From the NCBI RefSeq assembly GCF_015355625.1, contig NZ_JACLAF010000005.1, positions 124,001 through 188,000 of the forward strand: a DNA stretch of 64,000 bases. The letters run 5' to 3'. Both the position numbers and the translations under genes were made by a program. The stretch's first letter is position 1, and every line of letters starts with the position of its first letter. This document shows, piece by piece, positions 18,501 through 27,415 of the stretch. Below the pieces are notes generated by a model. That model did no database searches, was not told the DNA's origin, and saw only the letters and a program-made list of their open reading frames with translations. The DNA is from Tamlana sp. I1 (lineage in GTDB: Bacteria > Bacteroidota > Bacteroidia > Flavobacteriales > Flavobacteriaceae).

Positions 18501-19667
18501 ATGCCATTATTTAACGTTTATCCGCTATACGACGTAACGCCTGTTTCAGGAAAAGGTGTTTATGTTTATGATGACAAAGGTGCTGAGTATTTAGATTTAT
18601 ACGGTGGGCATGCCGTGATTTCTATAGGACACGCGCATCCTAAATATGTTGAAGCTATTTCGAATCAGGTGGCAGAATTGGGGTTTTATTCAAACGCCAT
18701 TCAAAACCCGTTACAAGTACAATTGGCCGATAAAATTGAAGCCCTTTCGGGGTGTAAAGATTACGAATTGTTTTTGTGTAACTCTGGTGCCGAAGCCAAC
18801 GAAAATGCTTTAAAATTAGCATCGTTTAAAACAGGGAAATCTAGAGTTATTGCGTTTAAAAATGGTTTTCACGGACGTACTTCGGCGGCTGTTGCAGCAA
18901 CCGATAATCCAAGCATCGTGGCACCAATTAACGCGCAACAAGCGGTTACTTTTTTAGATTTAAATGATATTGCTGGCGTGCAAGCCGAATTGGAAAAAGG
19001 TGATGTTTGTGCCGTAATTCTTGAATTTATTCAAGGTGTTGGTGGTTTAGACCAAGGGACGGCCGAGTTTTTTGAACAAGTGGATGCCCTTTGTAAAGCG
19101 AATAATACGCTTTTTATTGCCGATGAGGTGCAATCGGGTTACGGACGTTCAGGTAAGTTTTTTGCTTTTCAACATTATAATGTAACACCAGACATTATAT
19201 CGATAGCAAAAGGTATGGGCAACGGTTTTCCTATTGGTGGGATTTTAATTCACCCCAATATAGAAGCTAAATTTGGTTTGTTAGGAACCACGTTTGGTGG
19301 TAATCACTTAGCATGTGCTGCAGGTTTATCTGTTTTAGAGGTTATTGAAGACCAAAAACTTATAGACAATGTGAATGTGATGTCTGAGTACTTTATAAAA
19401 ATCGCTAAAACCATTCCGCAGATAAAAGCTATTAAAGGAAGAGGTTTAATGCTTGGATTAGAATTTGACTTTGAAGTTGGCGACTTAAGAAAACGCTTGA
19501 TTTACGAAAATCATATTTTTACTGGTGGTGCTTCAAATAAAAAATTAATAAGAATATTACCTCCGCTAACTGTTAGAAGAGAACATATAAACATGTTTTT
19601 TGAAGCCCTAATAGAAGTGTTGGCAGAGATAGAACCTGCAGAGGAACTGCAGGTGCAAAAAATTTAA
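18501..19667 (+). CDS. argD: Acylornithine aminotransferase
   Basis: PLP class III aminotransferase making N-acyl-ornithine from the acyl-glutamate semialdehyde. Landmarks are NSGAEANENALKLA (about residue 95), FHGRT (about 124), the DEVQSGYGRSG cofactor Asp region (about 210) and the PLP lysine in SIAKGMGNGFPIGG (about 238). The 388 residues match ArgD. Whether the acyl group is acetyl or succinyl follows from the ArgF' type further down the operon, which suggests succinyl. Confidence 0.93.
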   Translation: MPLFNVYPLYDVTPVSGKGVYVYDDKGAEYLDLYGGHAVISIGHAHPKYVEAISNQVAELGFYSNAIQNPLQVQLADKIEALSGCKDYELFLCNSGAEANENALKLASFKTGKSRVIAFKNGFHGRTSAAVAATDNPSIVAPINAQQAVTFLDLNDIAGVQAELEKGDVCAVILEFIQGVGGLDQGTAEFFEQVDALCKANNTLFIADEVQSGYGRSGKFFAFQHYNVTPDIISIAKGMGNGFPIGGILIHPNIEAKFGLLGTTFGGNHLACAAGLSVLEVIEDQKLIDNVNVMSEYFIKIAKTIPQIKAIKGRGLMLGLEFDFEVGDLRKRLIYENHIFTGGASNKKLIRILPPLTVRREHINMFFEALIEVLAEIEPAEELQVQKI

Positions 19668-19677
19668 AAAATATACA

Positions 19678-20874
19678 ATGAACACATTATTAACTATAGA
19701 AACTAGAAATGCGGTATTGCTGAAAATGGCTGTGCTATTAGAAGAGGAACGAGAAGCTATAATTAATATTAATAAAGAAGATTTAGAAGCCTATAAAGGT
19801 GATGATATTTCAATGTTCGACCGTTTAAAAGTAGACGATTCGAAAGTTGATGAAATGATTAAATCGGTAACCCATTTGGCGTCTCAAGAAGATCCTGTTG
19901 GGGTAGAGCGTTTTGCGTTTAAACACGATAATGGGATGCAAGTTTATAACAAAACAGCATCTTTTGGAACCGTGTTAATTATTTACGAATCGCGTCCAGA
20001 TGTAACCGTTGAGGCTGCAGGAATTGCTTTTAAATCTGGAAATAAAATTTTATTAAAAGGAGGTAAAGAATCTTTACGTTCTAACTTAAAAATTGTTGAA
20101 TTATGGCACGAAGCTCTAAAAGCGAATGGTGCTTCTACCGATTGGGTAGAATATTTACAATTTAACAGAGAGGAAACTCAAGCCTTTTTAGAGAACCCAA
20201 CCCAAAAAGTAGATTTAATGGTTCCAAGAGGTGGCGAGCGTTTAATCGCTTTTGTGAAAAAACACGCCAATTGCCCCGTTATTATTAGTGGTAGAGGAAA
20301 TAATTTTGTTTATGTGCACCCTAAAGCCGATTTAGATATTGCTATGGATGTAATTATCAACGGAAAAACAGCAAAAATTTCTGCTTGTAATGCGGTAGAT
20401 AAAGTTTTAATCGATAAAAATCTTCCAAATAAAGAAGCATTTATAAAACGTTTAATTTCAAAATTAAAGGAATTTAATGTTGAAATTTTAGGCGATGCTG
20501 AAACTTCTAAATTCGATGAAATTTCTCAGTTTGAGTCTGACGACATTTGGTATGAAGAATTCTTAGATTACAAAATTGTAGTTGGTGAGATTGATTCTGT
20601 TGAAGCTACTATTGCGATGATTAATAAGTATTCTGGTGGGCATTCATCATCAATAATTACTACCGATGAAGCTGTTGCTAAGACCTTTATGGAAAATGTA
20701 GATACTGCTGCAGTTTATCACAATGCATCTACACGTTTTACCGATGGTAGCCAGTTAGGTTTAGGTGGCGAGTTGGCTATTAGTACAGATAAATTACACC
20801 AACGTGGACCAATAGGTTTACAGCATTTGGTAACCAATAAATGGTATGTTCATGGGAATGGACAAATTAGATAA
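19678..20874 (+). CDS. proA: Gamma-glutamyl phosphate reductase
   Basis: Reduces glutamyl-5-phosphate to glutamate semialdehyde for proline. Aldehyde-dehydrogenase fold of 398 residues (family about 415). YESRPDVTVEAAGIAFKSGN (about residue 102) and LKGGKES are ProA signatures. The catalytic Cys is in KISACNAVDKVLID (about 240). GLGGELAISTDKLHQRGPIG near the C-terminus is also typical. It is followed two bases later by proB, the reverse of the usual proBA order. Confidence 0.95.
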   Translation: MNTLLTIETRNAVLLKMAVLLEEEREAIININKEDLEAYKGDDISMFDRLKVDDSKVDEMIKSVTHLASQEDPVGVERFAFKHDNGMQVYNKTASFGTVLIIYESRPDVTVEAAGIAFKSGNKILLKGGKESLRSNLKIVELWHEALKANGASTDWVEYLQFNREETQAFLENPTQKVDLMVPRGGERLIAFVKKHANCPVIISGRGNNFVYVHPKADLDIAMDVIINGKTAKISACNAVDKVLIDKNLPNKEAFIKRLISKLKEFNVEILGDAETSKFDEISQFESDDIWYEEFLDYKIVVGEIDSVEATIAMINKYSGGHSSSIITTDEAVAKTFMENVDTAAVYHNASTRFTDGSQLGLGGELAISTDKLHQRGPIGLQHLVTNKWYVHGNGQIR

Positions 20875-20876
20875 GT

Positions 20877-21641
20877 ATGCTTAAAAAAAAACGCATTTTA
20901 TTAAAAGTAGGGTCTAATACACTTACCAAAGAAACCGATAATATTTCTAGAGGTAAAATTGAAGATATCGCAAGTCAGATTGCCCAACTTCAAGACACTT
21001 GCGAGTTTATTATTGTGAGTTCTGGCGCTATTGCTGTGGCAAAACAATTTGTAAAACTGGAAAGTCAGCGTGAAGAATTGTTTGTAAAACAAGCCTTGGC
21101 TTCTATTGGTCAGCCACATTTAATTCGTATTTATCAGGAAATTTTCAGAGAGTATGGTTTGCTAAGTTCGCAGTGTTTACTGTCTTATTCAGATTTTGAA
21201 AAACAAGAGAGTAAAACCAATATTGTAAACACCATTAATGTTTTGGTGAACAATAATTACATCCCTATTATTAATGAAAATGATACCGTAGCCACCGATG
21301 AAATTAAATTTGGTGACAACGATAAATTAGGCGCATTAACCGCATCGCTTCTAGGGGTCGATTTATTTATAATTGCCACCAACACCAACGGCATTTATAC
21401 CAAAGCGTCTATGAAAAATAACGCCCCAGAAACGATTGAAGAAGTTGAAGATTTTGAGGCCTTAAAAACAGAAGTAGTAAACTCCAAGTCGTCGCATGGT
21501 AGTGGGGGTATGGCTTCAAAAATTGAAGCAGCTTCATTAGCAAAAAATGCACAAATAGAAACTTGGATTGTAAACGGACTTGAAGATCATTTCATTTTAA
21601 ATGCGATGGAAAATAAAGTGCCGTTTACTAAAATAAAATAA
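20877..21641 (+). CDS. proB: Glutamate 5-kinase, short form without PUA domain
   Basis: Phosphorylates glutamate at the start of proline synthesis. The amino-acid kinase fold is complete: KVGSNTLTKE near the N-terminus, IIVSSGAIAVAKQ (about residue 55), NENDTVATDEIKFGDNDKLGA (about 138), then HGSGGMASKIEAA (about 205). At 254 residues it lacks the C-terminal PUA domain of E. coli ProB (367 residues), which has been linked to ProB regulation and assembly. The start is two bases after proA. Confidence 0.92.
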   Translation: MLKKKRILLKVGSNTLTKETDNISRGKIEDIASQIAQLQDTCEFIIVSSGAIAVAKQFVKLESQREELFVKQALASIGQPHLIRIYQEIFREYGLLSSQCLLSYSDFEKQESKTNIVNTINVLVNNNYIPIINENDTVATDEIKFGDNDKLGALTASLLGVDLFIIATNTNGIYTKASMKNNAPETIEEVEDFEALKTEVVNSKSSHGSGGMASKIEAASLAKNAQIETWIVNGLEDHFILNAMENKVPFTKIK

Positions 21642-21649
21642 GGAATTTA

Positions 21650-22588
21650 ATGAAGAATTATACATCCATAAACGATATTGATAACATCCAATCATGGATT
21701 TCTGAAGCTAAAGAAATTAAAGCAAATCCGTTAAAAGATGTTGCCTTAGGAAAACATAAAACTCTAGGCTTGTTGTTTTTTAATTCAAGCTTACGTACCC
21801 GTTTAAGCACCCAAAAGGCAGCTTTAAATTTAGGCATGGATCCTATTGTAATGAATGTTTCTGGCGACGCTTGGGGCATTGAGTTTGGCGATGGAACGGT
21901 AATGAATGGCAGTACTGCCGAACATATTAAAGAAGCTGCGGCTGTGGTTTCGCAATACTGCGATATTATTGCAGTTCGTGCATTTCCTACATTAACCGAT
22001 AAAGAAAAAGACGAAAGCGAGCATGTTTTAAAAGCCTTTGTAAAATACGCTTCTGTGCCTATTGTTAATATGGAAAGTGCTACTGGGCACCCATTACAAG
22101 GGCTTACCGATGCATTAACGATTTCAGAGCACGCTAAAACCTCTAAGCCTAAAGTGGTTTTAAGTTGGGCACCTCATGTTAAAGCTTTACCACATGCTGT
22201 TGGAAATAGCTTTGTGCAGGCCATGCAAAAAATGGACGTCGATTTTGTAATTACAAATCCAGAAGGCTATAATTTAAGTCCGGAAATCACTAAAGATACC
22301 CCCATTTCTCACAATCAAGACGAGGCTTTAAAAGACGCCGATTTTGTGTATGTGAAAAACTGGAGCTCGTATGAAGATTATGGGAAAGTTTTAAATACCG
22401 ACCCGAATTGGATGATTACTAAAGAAAAAATTGGAGATGCTAAGTTTATGCATTGTTTGCCAGTTAGACGAAATGTTATTGTGGAAGATGCTGTTTTAGA
22501 TAGCGATAATTCTCTAGTTATCCAACAGGCCAATAACCGTACGTATGCTGCGCAATTGGTGCTTAAAAAAATATTAAAAAATTTATAA
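21650..22588 (+). CDS. argF': N-succinylornithine carbamoyltransferase (ArgF'-type)
   Basis: Carbamoylates N-acylornithine. The carbamoyl-phosphate loop is SSLRTRLSTQ (residues about 46-55), where ornithine enzymes have STRT. Other landmarks are SATGHPLQGLTDA, the WAPHVKALPHAVGNSF loop and the HCLPVRRNVIV motif. These match the Bacteroides fragilis succinylornithine enzyme as I recall it, more than the acetylornithine enzyme of Xanthomonas or classical ArgF. The operon therefore probably runs on N-succinyl intermediates. The substrate is inferred from similarity. Confidence 0.88.
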   Translation: MKNYTSINDIDNIQSWISEAKEIKANPLKDVALGKHKTLGLLFFNSSLRTRLSTQKAALNLGMDPIVMNVSGDAWGIEFGDGTVMNGSTAEHIKEAAAVVSQYCDIIAVRAFPTLTDKEKDESEHVLKAFVKYASVPIVNMESATGHPLQGLTDALTISEHAKTSKPKVVLSWAPHVKALPHAVGNSFVQAMQKMDVDFVITNPEGYNLSPEITKDTPISHNQDEALKDADFVYVKNWSSYEDYGKVLNTDPNWMITKEKIGDAKFMHCLPVRRNVIVEDAVLDSDNSLVIQQANNRTYAAQLVLKKILKNL

Positions 22589-22591
22589 ATG

Positions 22592-22650
22592 GCTTTAGCC
22601 TTTAGTTATTCGCCTATAAGTGCTAATAGCTAAAAGCTAACGCCTAACAA
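22592..22650. repeat. Imperfect inverted repeat in the argF'-argB spacer
   Basis: GGCTTTAGCCTTTAGTTATT and TAATAGCTAAAAGCTAACGCC face each other. Similar TTAGC/AAAGCTAA-rich sequence fills the cysD-cysN spacer at 41741-41836. Confidence 0.5.
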
Positions 22651-22657
22651 CGATACA

Positions 22658-23434
22658 ATGGAAAAGTTATCCATAGTTAAAATTGGCGGAAACGTTATAG
22701 AAAACAAAGAAGCTTTAACGGCTTTTTTAGAGCATTTTTCTCAATTAGAAGGCAAGAAAATTTTAGTGCATGGCGGCGGGAAGCGTGCCACTCACATCGC
22801 TTCAAAATTAGGAATTGAATCTAATATGATAAATGGCCGACGTGTTACCGATGCCGAAACTTTAGAAGTGATTACCATGGTTTATGGTGGTCTTGTAAAT
22901 AAAAATATTGTAGCACAATTACAAGCCTTGCAAATTGATGCGCTTGGTTTAACAGGGGCGGATATTAATAGTATTGCTTCCGAAAAACGCCCTGTAAAAG
23001 ACATCGATTACGGTTTTGTGGGCGATGTTAAAAAAGTAAATGCTGAGGGTATCAATAAATTGATTCAAGCCGATTTTACGCCTGTATTTTGTGCAATTAC
23101 GCATGATGAAAACGGACAATTATTTAATACCAATGCCGATACGATTGCTTCTGAATTAGCCATCGGATTATCAAAACTGTTTCAAGTTGAATTGTATTAT
23201 TGTTTTGAAAAAAATGGTGTTTTAAGGTCTGTTGAAGATGATGATTCGGTAATTGAAGACATCAATTCTAAAACCTATGCGAGTTTAAAAGCAGAGGGCA
23301 TTATCGCTGATGGCATGCTTCCTAAATTGGAAAATTGCTACCATGCCTTAACCCAAGGCGTTTCAAAAGTAATCATAGGCAACCCGTCTGTAATCAGTAA
23401 TAAAGATCAAAAATTCACAACCTTATGTCTGTAA
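22658..23434 (+). CDS. argB: N-acylglutamate kinase
   Basis: Phosphorylates N-acylglutamate. Amino-acid kinase fold: KIGGNVIENKE at the N-terminus, VHGGGKRATHIASKLGI (about residue 38), the LGLTGADINSI substrate segment and GMLPKLENCYHAL near the C-terminus. The 258 residues match short ArgB enzymes. The last ten bases overlap argE, so translation of the two is coupled. Confidence 0.93.
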   Translation: MEKLSIVKIGGNVIENKEALTAFLEHFSQLEGKKILVHGGGKRATHIASKLGIESNMINGRRVTDAETLEVITMVYGGLVNKNIVAQLQALQIDALGLTGADINSIASEKRPVKDIDYGFVGDVKKVNAEGINKLIQADFTPVFCAITHDENGQLFNTNADTIASELAIGLSKLFQVELYYCFEKNGVLRSVEDDDSVIEDINSKTYASLKAEGIIADGMLPKLENCYHALTQGVSKVIIGNPSVISNKDQKFTTLCL

Positions 23435-24492
23435 TAGATCAGTTAACACAAGATGCCATAGCTTTACTTAAAAAGCTTATCGAAACGCAGTCGTTTTCTT
23501 CCGAAGAAGAACCTACGGCAAAGCTTATCGAAGACTGGTTTACAAAACATAATGTCGATTTTAAACGCACCAAAAACAACATTTGGGCGCTAAACAAACA
23601 TTTTGATGCCAGCAAGCCAACGCTGTTATTAAATTCGCATCACGATACGGTAAAACCTAATTCGGCATACACCAAAGACCCGTTTAAAGCCATTGTTGAA
23701 GACGGCAAATTATACGGTTTGGGCAGTAACGATGCTGGTGGGTGTTTGGTGTCGCTTTTGGCAACATTTGTACATTATTACAATCACGAAAATTTAAAAT
23801 ATAATTTAGTTATTGTCGCTTCCGCGGAAGAAGAAAGCAGTGGTCCAAATGGGCTAAATAGTATGCTTTCCATAATCCCGAAAGTAGATGTGGCCATTGT
23901 AGGCGAACCCACTTTAATGAATTTAGCCGTTGCCGAAAAAGGCTTAGTCGTTTTCGATGCTGTTGTTGAAGGAACGCCAAGTCACGCAGCACATCCAAAC
24001 GATAATAACGCCATTTATAATACGATTGAAGTGTTGCAATGGTTTAAAGATTTTAAATTCGAAAAAGGCTCCGATGCTTTAGGCGATGTAAAATTAACCG
24101 TGACTCAAATTAATGCAGGATCGCAGCATAATGTGGTTCCTGGTCACGTCGATTTAGTGATTGATGTACGGGTTAACGATGCCTATACCAATGCAGAAAT
24201 TGCCAAGATTTTACAAGAAAATGCGCCCGTTACAAAAATTACACCACGTAGTTTGCGTTTAAATTCGTCGTCCATTCCAATGAGTCACGATTTGGTAAAA
24301 GCGGGAATCGCTATGGGAAGAAGTACGTATGGGTCTCCAACATTATCCGATCAAGCAGTGTTAACCTGCTCGTCATTAAAATTAGGACCTGGGGATAGTA
24401 CGCGCTCGCATTCAGCTGACGAATTTATTTATGTACATGAAATTGAAGAAGGTATTAAAATATATGTTGAATTACTTGGGAAGGTGATTTGA
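23425..24492 (+). CDS. argE: M20-family N-acylornithine/N-acylcitrulline deacylase
   Basis: Zinc-dependent M20 peptidase-fold hydrolase that removes the acyl group late in the arginine pathway. Metal ligands are visible: NSHHDTVKP (His and Asp, about residues 72-75), GLGSNDAGG (Asp about 103), the catalytic EE in VASAEEESSGPNGL (about 135) and GEPT. LTCSSLKLGPGDSTRSHSADE near the end holds the last His ligand. With an ArgF' of succinylornithine type, the substrate is probably N-acylcitrulline. 355 residues. Confidence 0.88.
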   Translation: MSVIDQLTQDAIALLKKLIETQSFSSEEEPTAKLIEDWFTKHNVDFKRTKNNIWALNKHFDASKPTLLLNSHHDTVKPNSAYTKDPFKAIVEDGKLYGLGSNDAGGCLVSLLATFVHYYNHENLKYNLVIVASAEEESSGPNGLNSMLSIIPKVDVAIVGEPTLMNLAVAEKGLVVFDAVVEGTPSHAAHPNDNNAIYNTIEVLQWFKDFKFEKGSDALGDVKLTVTQINAGSQHNVVPGHVDLVIDVRVNDAYTNAEIAKILQENAPVTKITPRSLRLNSSSIPMSHDLVKAGIAMGRSTYGSPTLSDQAVLTCSSLKLGPGDSTRSHSADEFIYVHEIEEGIKIYVELLGKVI

Positions 24493-24576
24493 GAGGTGTA
24501 GAGTTGCGAAGTTAGGGAGTTGTGTAGTTATAATGTTACAAAGTAGCAAAGTTAGGGGGTTACAAAGTTACAAAGT

Positions 24577-25010
24577 AGGACGGGAGACAGGAGACGGAAG
24601 ATTAATTTGTAGTTTCAATGATGGTTCTTAATTCTCGATTAAACAAATCAACAAATAAACGTTTCAACATAAAAAGGATTAGGACGGAAGACAGGAGACG
24701 GAAGATTAATTTGTAGTTACAATGATGGTTCTTAATTCTCGGTTAAACAAATCAACGAATAAACGTTTCAACATAAAAAGGAGTAGGACGGGAGACAGTA
24801 GACAGGAGACGGGAGAATCAAGAGACAAGATTCAGGAGTTAAGTTGATAGATTCTTGATGTTTTAATAAAAGTTTTTAATTGACGATTAAACGATTCAAC
24901 GAATAAACGTTTCAACATAAAAAGGATTAGGACAGGAGACGGAAGATTAATTTGTGGTTTCAATGATGGTTCTTAATTCTCGATTAATCAATTCAACAAA
25001 TACACAATTC
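24577..25010 (+). repeat. Tandem array, 104-bp period, argE-argH spacer
   Basis: Units start with AGGACGGGAGACAGG-like sequence at 24577, 24681, 24785 and 24929. Each continues GAAGATTAATTTGTAGTT, ATGATGGTTCTTAATTCTCG and CAACGAATAAACGTTTCAACAT. The first two spacings are exactly 104 bases. The third unit is diverged and 144 bases long, and the fourth is cut short. The preceding 24493-24576 has small TACAAAGT direct repeats. No gene is seen in 24493-25047. There are no unique spacers between short repeats, so it is not CRISPR. Confidence 0.85.
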
Positions 25011-25047
25011 AACGAACAAAAAGATAAACGAATAAACAACAATAAAA

Positions 25048-26322
25048 ATGAAACTCTGGGACAAAGGCATATCAATCGATAAAAAAATTGAGCAATTTAC
25101 AGTTGGGAACGATAGAGAAATAGATATTCATATAGCGAAATACGATGTTATTGCATCGCGTGCGCATGCGATTATGCTTCAAAAAATCGGGATTCTTTCA
25201 GAAGTAGAATTGGAGAAATTGCTTTCTGGACTTCAGGTTTTAGCCGATCAAATTGAAGCAGGAACGTTTGTTATCGATGCACAATTTGAAGATGTACATT
25301 CCAAAATCGAATATGAGCTTACAAAGTCTTTAGGCGATGTTGGGAAAAAAATTCACACCGCACGTTCTAGAAACGACCAAGTTTTAGTCGCACTTCATTT
25401 GTATTATAAAGAAGAATTATCGGTAGTAAAAGATAAGACCAAAACGCTTTTTAATACATTATTAAATCAAGCCGAAACTTATAAAGACAAGGTGCTTCCT
25501 GGTTATACGCATTTACAAGTGGCTATGCCATCCTCATTCGGATTATGGTTTTCTGCCTACGCAGAACTTATGATTGATGATGTGTTTTTGCTTGATGCAG
25601 CTATTAAAACTGTCGATCAAAATCCTTTAGGTTCTGCAGCGGGTTATGGAAGTTCGTTTCCAATAGATCGCGAATTAACCACTAACGAAATGGATTTTGC
25701 AACCCTAAAATACAATGTGGTGGCAGCCCAAATGGGACGTGGTAAAAACGAGCGTACTATTGCTGCGGCTTTAGGTGGTTTAAGTAACACCATGGCGCGT
25801 TTTGCAATGGATGTGTGCTTGTATATGAGTCAGAATTTCGGGTTTATCTCTTTTCCAGATGAGTTAACTACCGGTAGTAGCATCATGCCACATAAAAAGA
25901 ATCCAGATGTATTTGAGTTAATTCGTGGAAAGTGTAACAAAATCCAAGCTTTACAAAGTGAAATGATTTTAATAACCAATAATTTGCCATCTGGTTACCA
26001 TCGCGATTTTCAACTGTTAAAAGAAAATATGATTGCTGCCTTTGAAGAAATTAAGGATATTTTAGATATTTTCAACTATTCCATTCAGCAAATTATCGTG
26101 AAGGATATAGACATCAACGACGATAAATACAAATACTTATTTACGGTAGATAATATTAATACTTTGGTTGTAGAAGGCCAAACCTTTAGAGAAGCTTACC
26201 AAAAAATTGGTGGACAAGTTCAAGACGGTACATATGTTCCAGATACCTCAAAAAAGCACACCCATGCAGGGAGTATTCACAATTTGTGTTTAGATAAAAT
26301 TCGAGGAAAGTTTCCTAGTTAA
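25048..26322 (+). CDS. argH: Argininosuccinate lyase
   Basis: Splits argininosuccinate to arginine and fumarate. The fumarase/aspartase superfamily signature GSSIMPHKKNPDVFELIRG lies at about residue 283. HTARSRNDQVLVALHLY (about 107) and GYTHLQVAMPSSFGLWF (about 152) hold substrate residues. The 424 residues are slightly below the usual 460. It ends the arginine operon, separated from argE by the tandem array, and is followed by a terminator. Confidence 0.95.
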   Translation: MKLWDKGISIDKKIEQFTVGNDREIDIHIAKYDVIASRAHAIMLQKIGILSEVELEKLLSGLQVLADQIEAGTFVIDAQFEDVHSKIEYELTKSLGDVGKKIHTARSRNDQVLVALHLYYKEELSVVKDKTKTLFNTLLNQAETYKDKVLPGYTHLQVAMPSSFGLWFSAYAELMIDDVFLLDAAIKTVDQNPLGSAAGYGSSFPIDRELTTNEMDFATLKYNVVAAQMGRGKNERTIAAALGGLSNTMARFAMDVCLYMSQNFGFISFPDELTTGSSIMPHKKNPDVFELIRGKCNKIQALQSEMILITNNLPSGYHRDFQLLKENMIAAFEEIKDILDIFNYSIQQIIVKDIDINDDKYKYLFTVDNINTLVVEGQTFREAYQKIGGQVQDGTYVPDTSKKHTHAGSIHNLCLDKIRGKFPS

Positions 26323-26398
26323 ATAAAATGTAAGTGAATTCAAGAATGTAGAAAGTGTTAATTCTATTTTTTATTTGTACACTTAATGAAATAATACT

Positions 26399-26427
26399 AA
26401 AGCCGCTTTGTTTAAGCGGCTTTTTTA
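26399..26427 (+). terminator. Terminator of the arginine operon
   Basis: AAAGCCGCTT and AAGCGGCTTT form a 10-bp stem with loop TGTTT (26399-26423), followed by TTTT. Confidence 0.88.
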
Positions 26428-26492
26428 TGGTTTTTGTTTTAGGTTGAATGTTTTTGCTTTAAAGCTGAAAATATAAGATTGAAAATGAGTTC

Positions 26493-26576
26493 TGCGTTAG
26501 CGATTGCAATGGAAATCCTTTTAGGAGGTACGAATAAAAGATTGTAATGGAAAGCGCGACCCCTAGGGTAACGCCC
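26493..26576 (+). repeat. Dispersed structured element, copy B
   Basis: Contains TGCGTTAGCGATTGCAATGGAAA at the 5' end and GGAAAGCGCGACCCCTAGGGTAACGCCC at the 3' end, with a middle that differs from copies A, C and D. Confidence 0.55.
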
Positions 26577-26642
26577 AAATAGAGTACAATATGAACTATC
26601 TGTTGTACTTTAAAGAATTTTATCAGAGTACTTAAAGATGTG

Positions 26643-27312
26643 TTCTCGATACAACGCTCCTAAGGTCGCGTCACTCGAACTGACACGTCGTTTTTGTCAC
26701 TTCGAGTGATTCCGTTTGTTTCGGAATCGTATCGAGAAGCATTTTCATGATGAGATGAATTTTTGTCTTTCTAACTAAATGATTTTAAACAGGAAAAGGT
26801 TCTCGATACAACGCTCCTAAGGTCGCGTTACTCGAACTGACATGTTGTTTTTTGTCACTTCGAGTGATTCCGTTTTTCAGGAATCGTATCGAGAAGCATT
26901 TTCATGATGAGATGAATTTTTGTTTTAATAGCTAAATGAGTTTAAACAGGAAAAGGTTCTCGATACAACGCTCCCAAGGTCGCATCACTCGAACTGACAT
27001 GTCGTTTTTTGTCACTTCGAGTGATTCCGTTTTTCAGGAATCGTATCGAGAAGTATTTTCAAGATGAGATGAATTTTTGTTTTATTGGCTGAATGAGTTT
27101 AACATGAATAAGTTCTCGATACAACGCTCCCAAGGTCGCATCACTCGAACTGACACGTCGTTTTTGTCACTTCGAGTGATTCCGTTTTTTTCGGAATTGT
27201 ATCGAGAAGTATTTACATGATGAGATGAATTTTTGTCTTGCTAGCTAAATGAGTTTAAACAGGAAAAGGTTCTCGATACAACGCTCCTAAGGTCGCGTTA
27301 CTCGAACTGACA
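26643..27312. repeat. Tandem array of 157-bp hairpin-forming units
   Basis: Units start with TTCTCGATACAACGCTCC at 26643, 26800, 26957, 27113 and 27270. That gives four full units (156-157 bases) and a 43-base partial one. Each unit holds two nested inverted repeats: TTCTCGATAC with GTATCGAGAA, and TCACTCGAACTGACA with TGTCACTTCGAGTGA (one mismatch). An AT-rich linker (ATGAGATGAATTTTTGT...GAGTTTAAACAGGAAAAGG) follows. The array fills the spacer between convergent argH and leuB. Confidence 0.92.
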
Positions 27313-27340
27313 GTAAACAAAACCAAAAAGCATTAAATTA

Positions 27341-27367
27341 AAAAAACGCATGTAAACATGCGTTTTT
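27341..27367 (-). terminator. Bidirectional terminator after leuB
   Basis: AAAAAACGCATGT and ACATGCGTTTTT form a perfect stem (27342-27353 with 27356-27367) around AA. A runs on one side and T runs on the other allow it to act in either direction. It lies 49 bases past the leuB stop. Confidence 0.85.
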
Positions 27368-27415
27368 AAGGACTTTCTATATTTAGTTTAATGGTTTGTT
27401 GACTAACTCAAATAA

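Noticed and set aside
24577-25010. CRISPR array or coding tandem repeat
   Set aside because: Units of 104 bases are nearly identical without unique spacers, and no long open frame crosses them.
26643-27312. CRISPR array
   Set aside because: The repeating unit is about 157 bases and nearly identical throughout. There are no short repeats with unique spacers and no cas genes.
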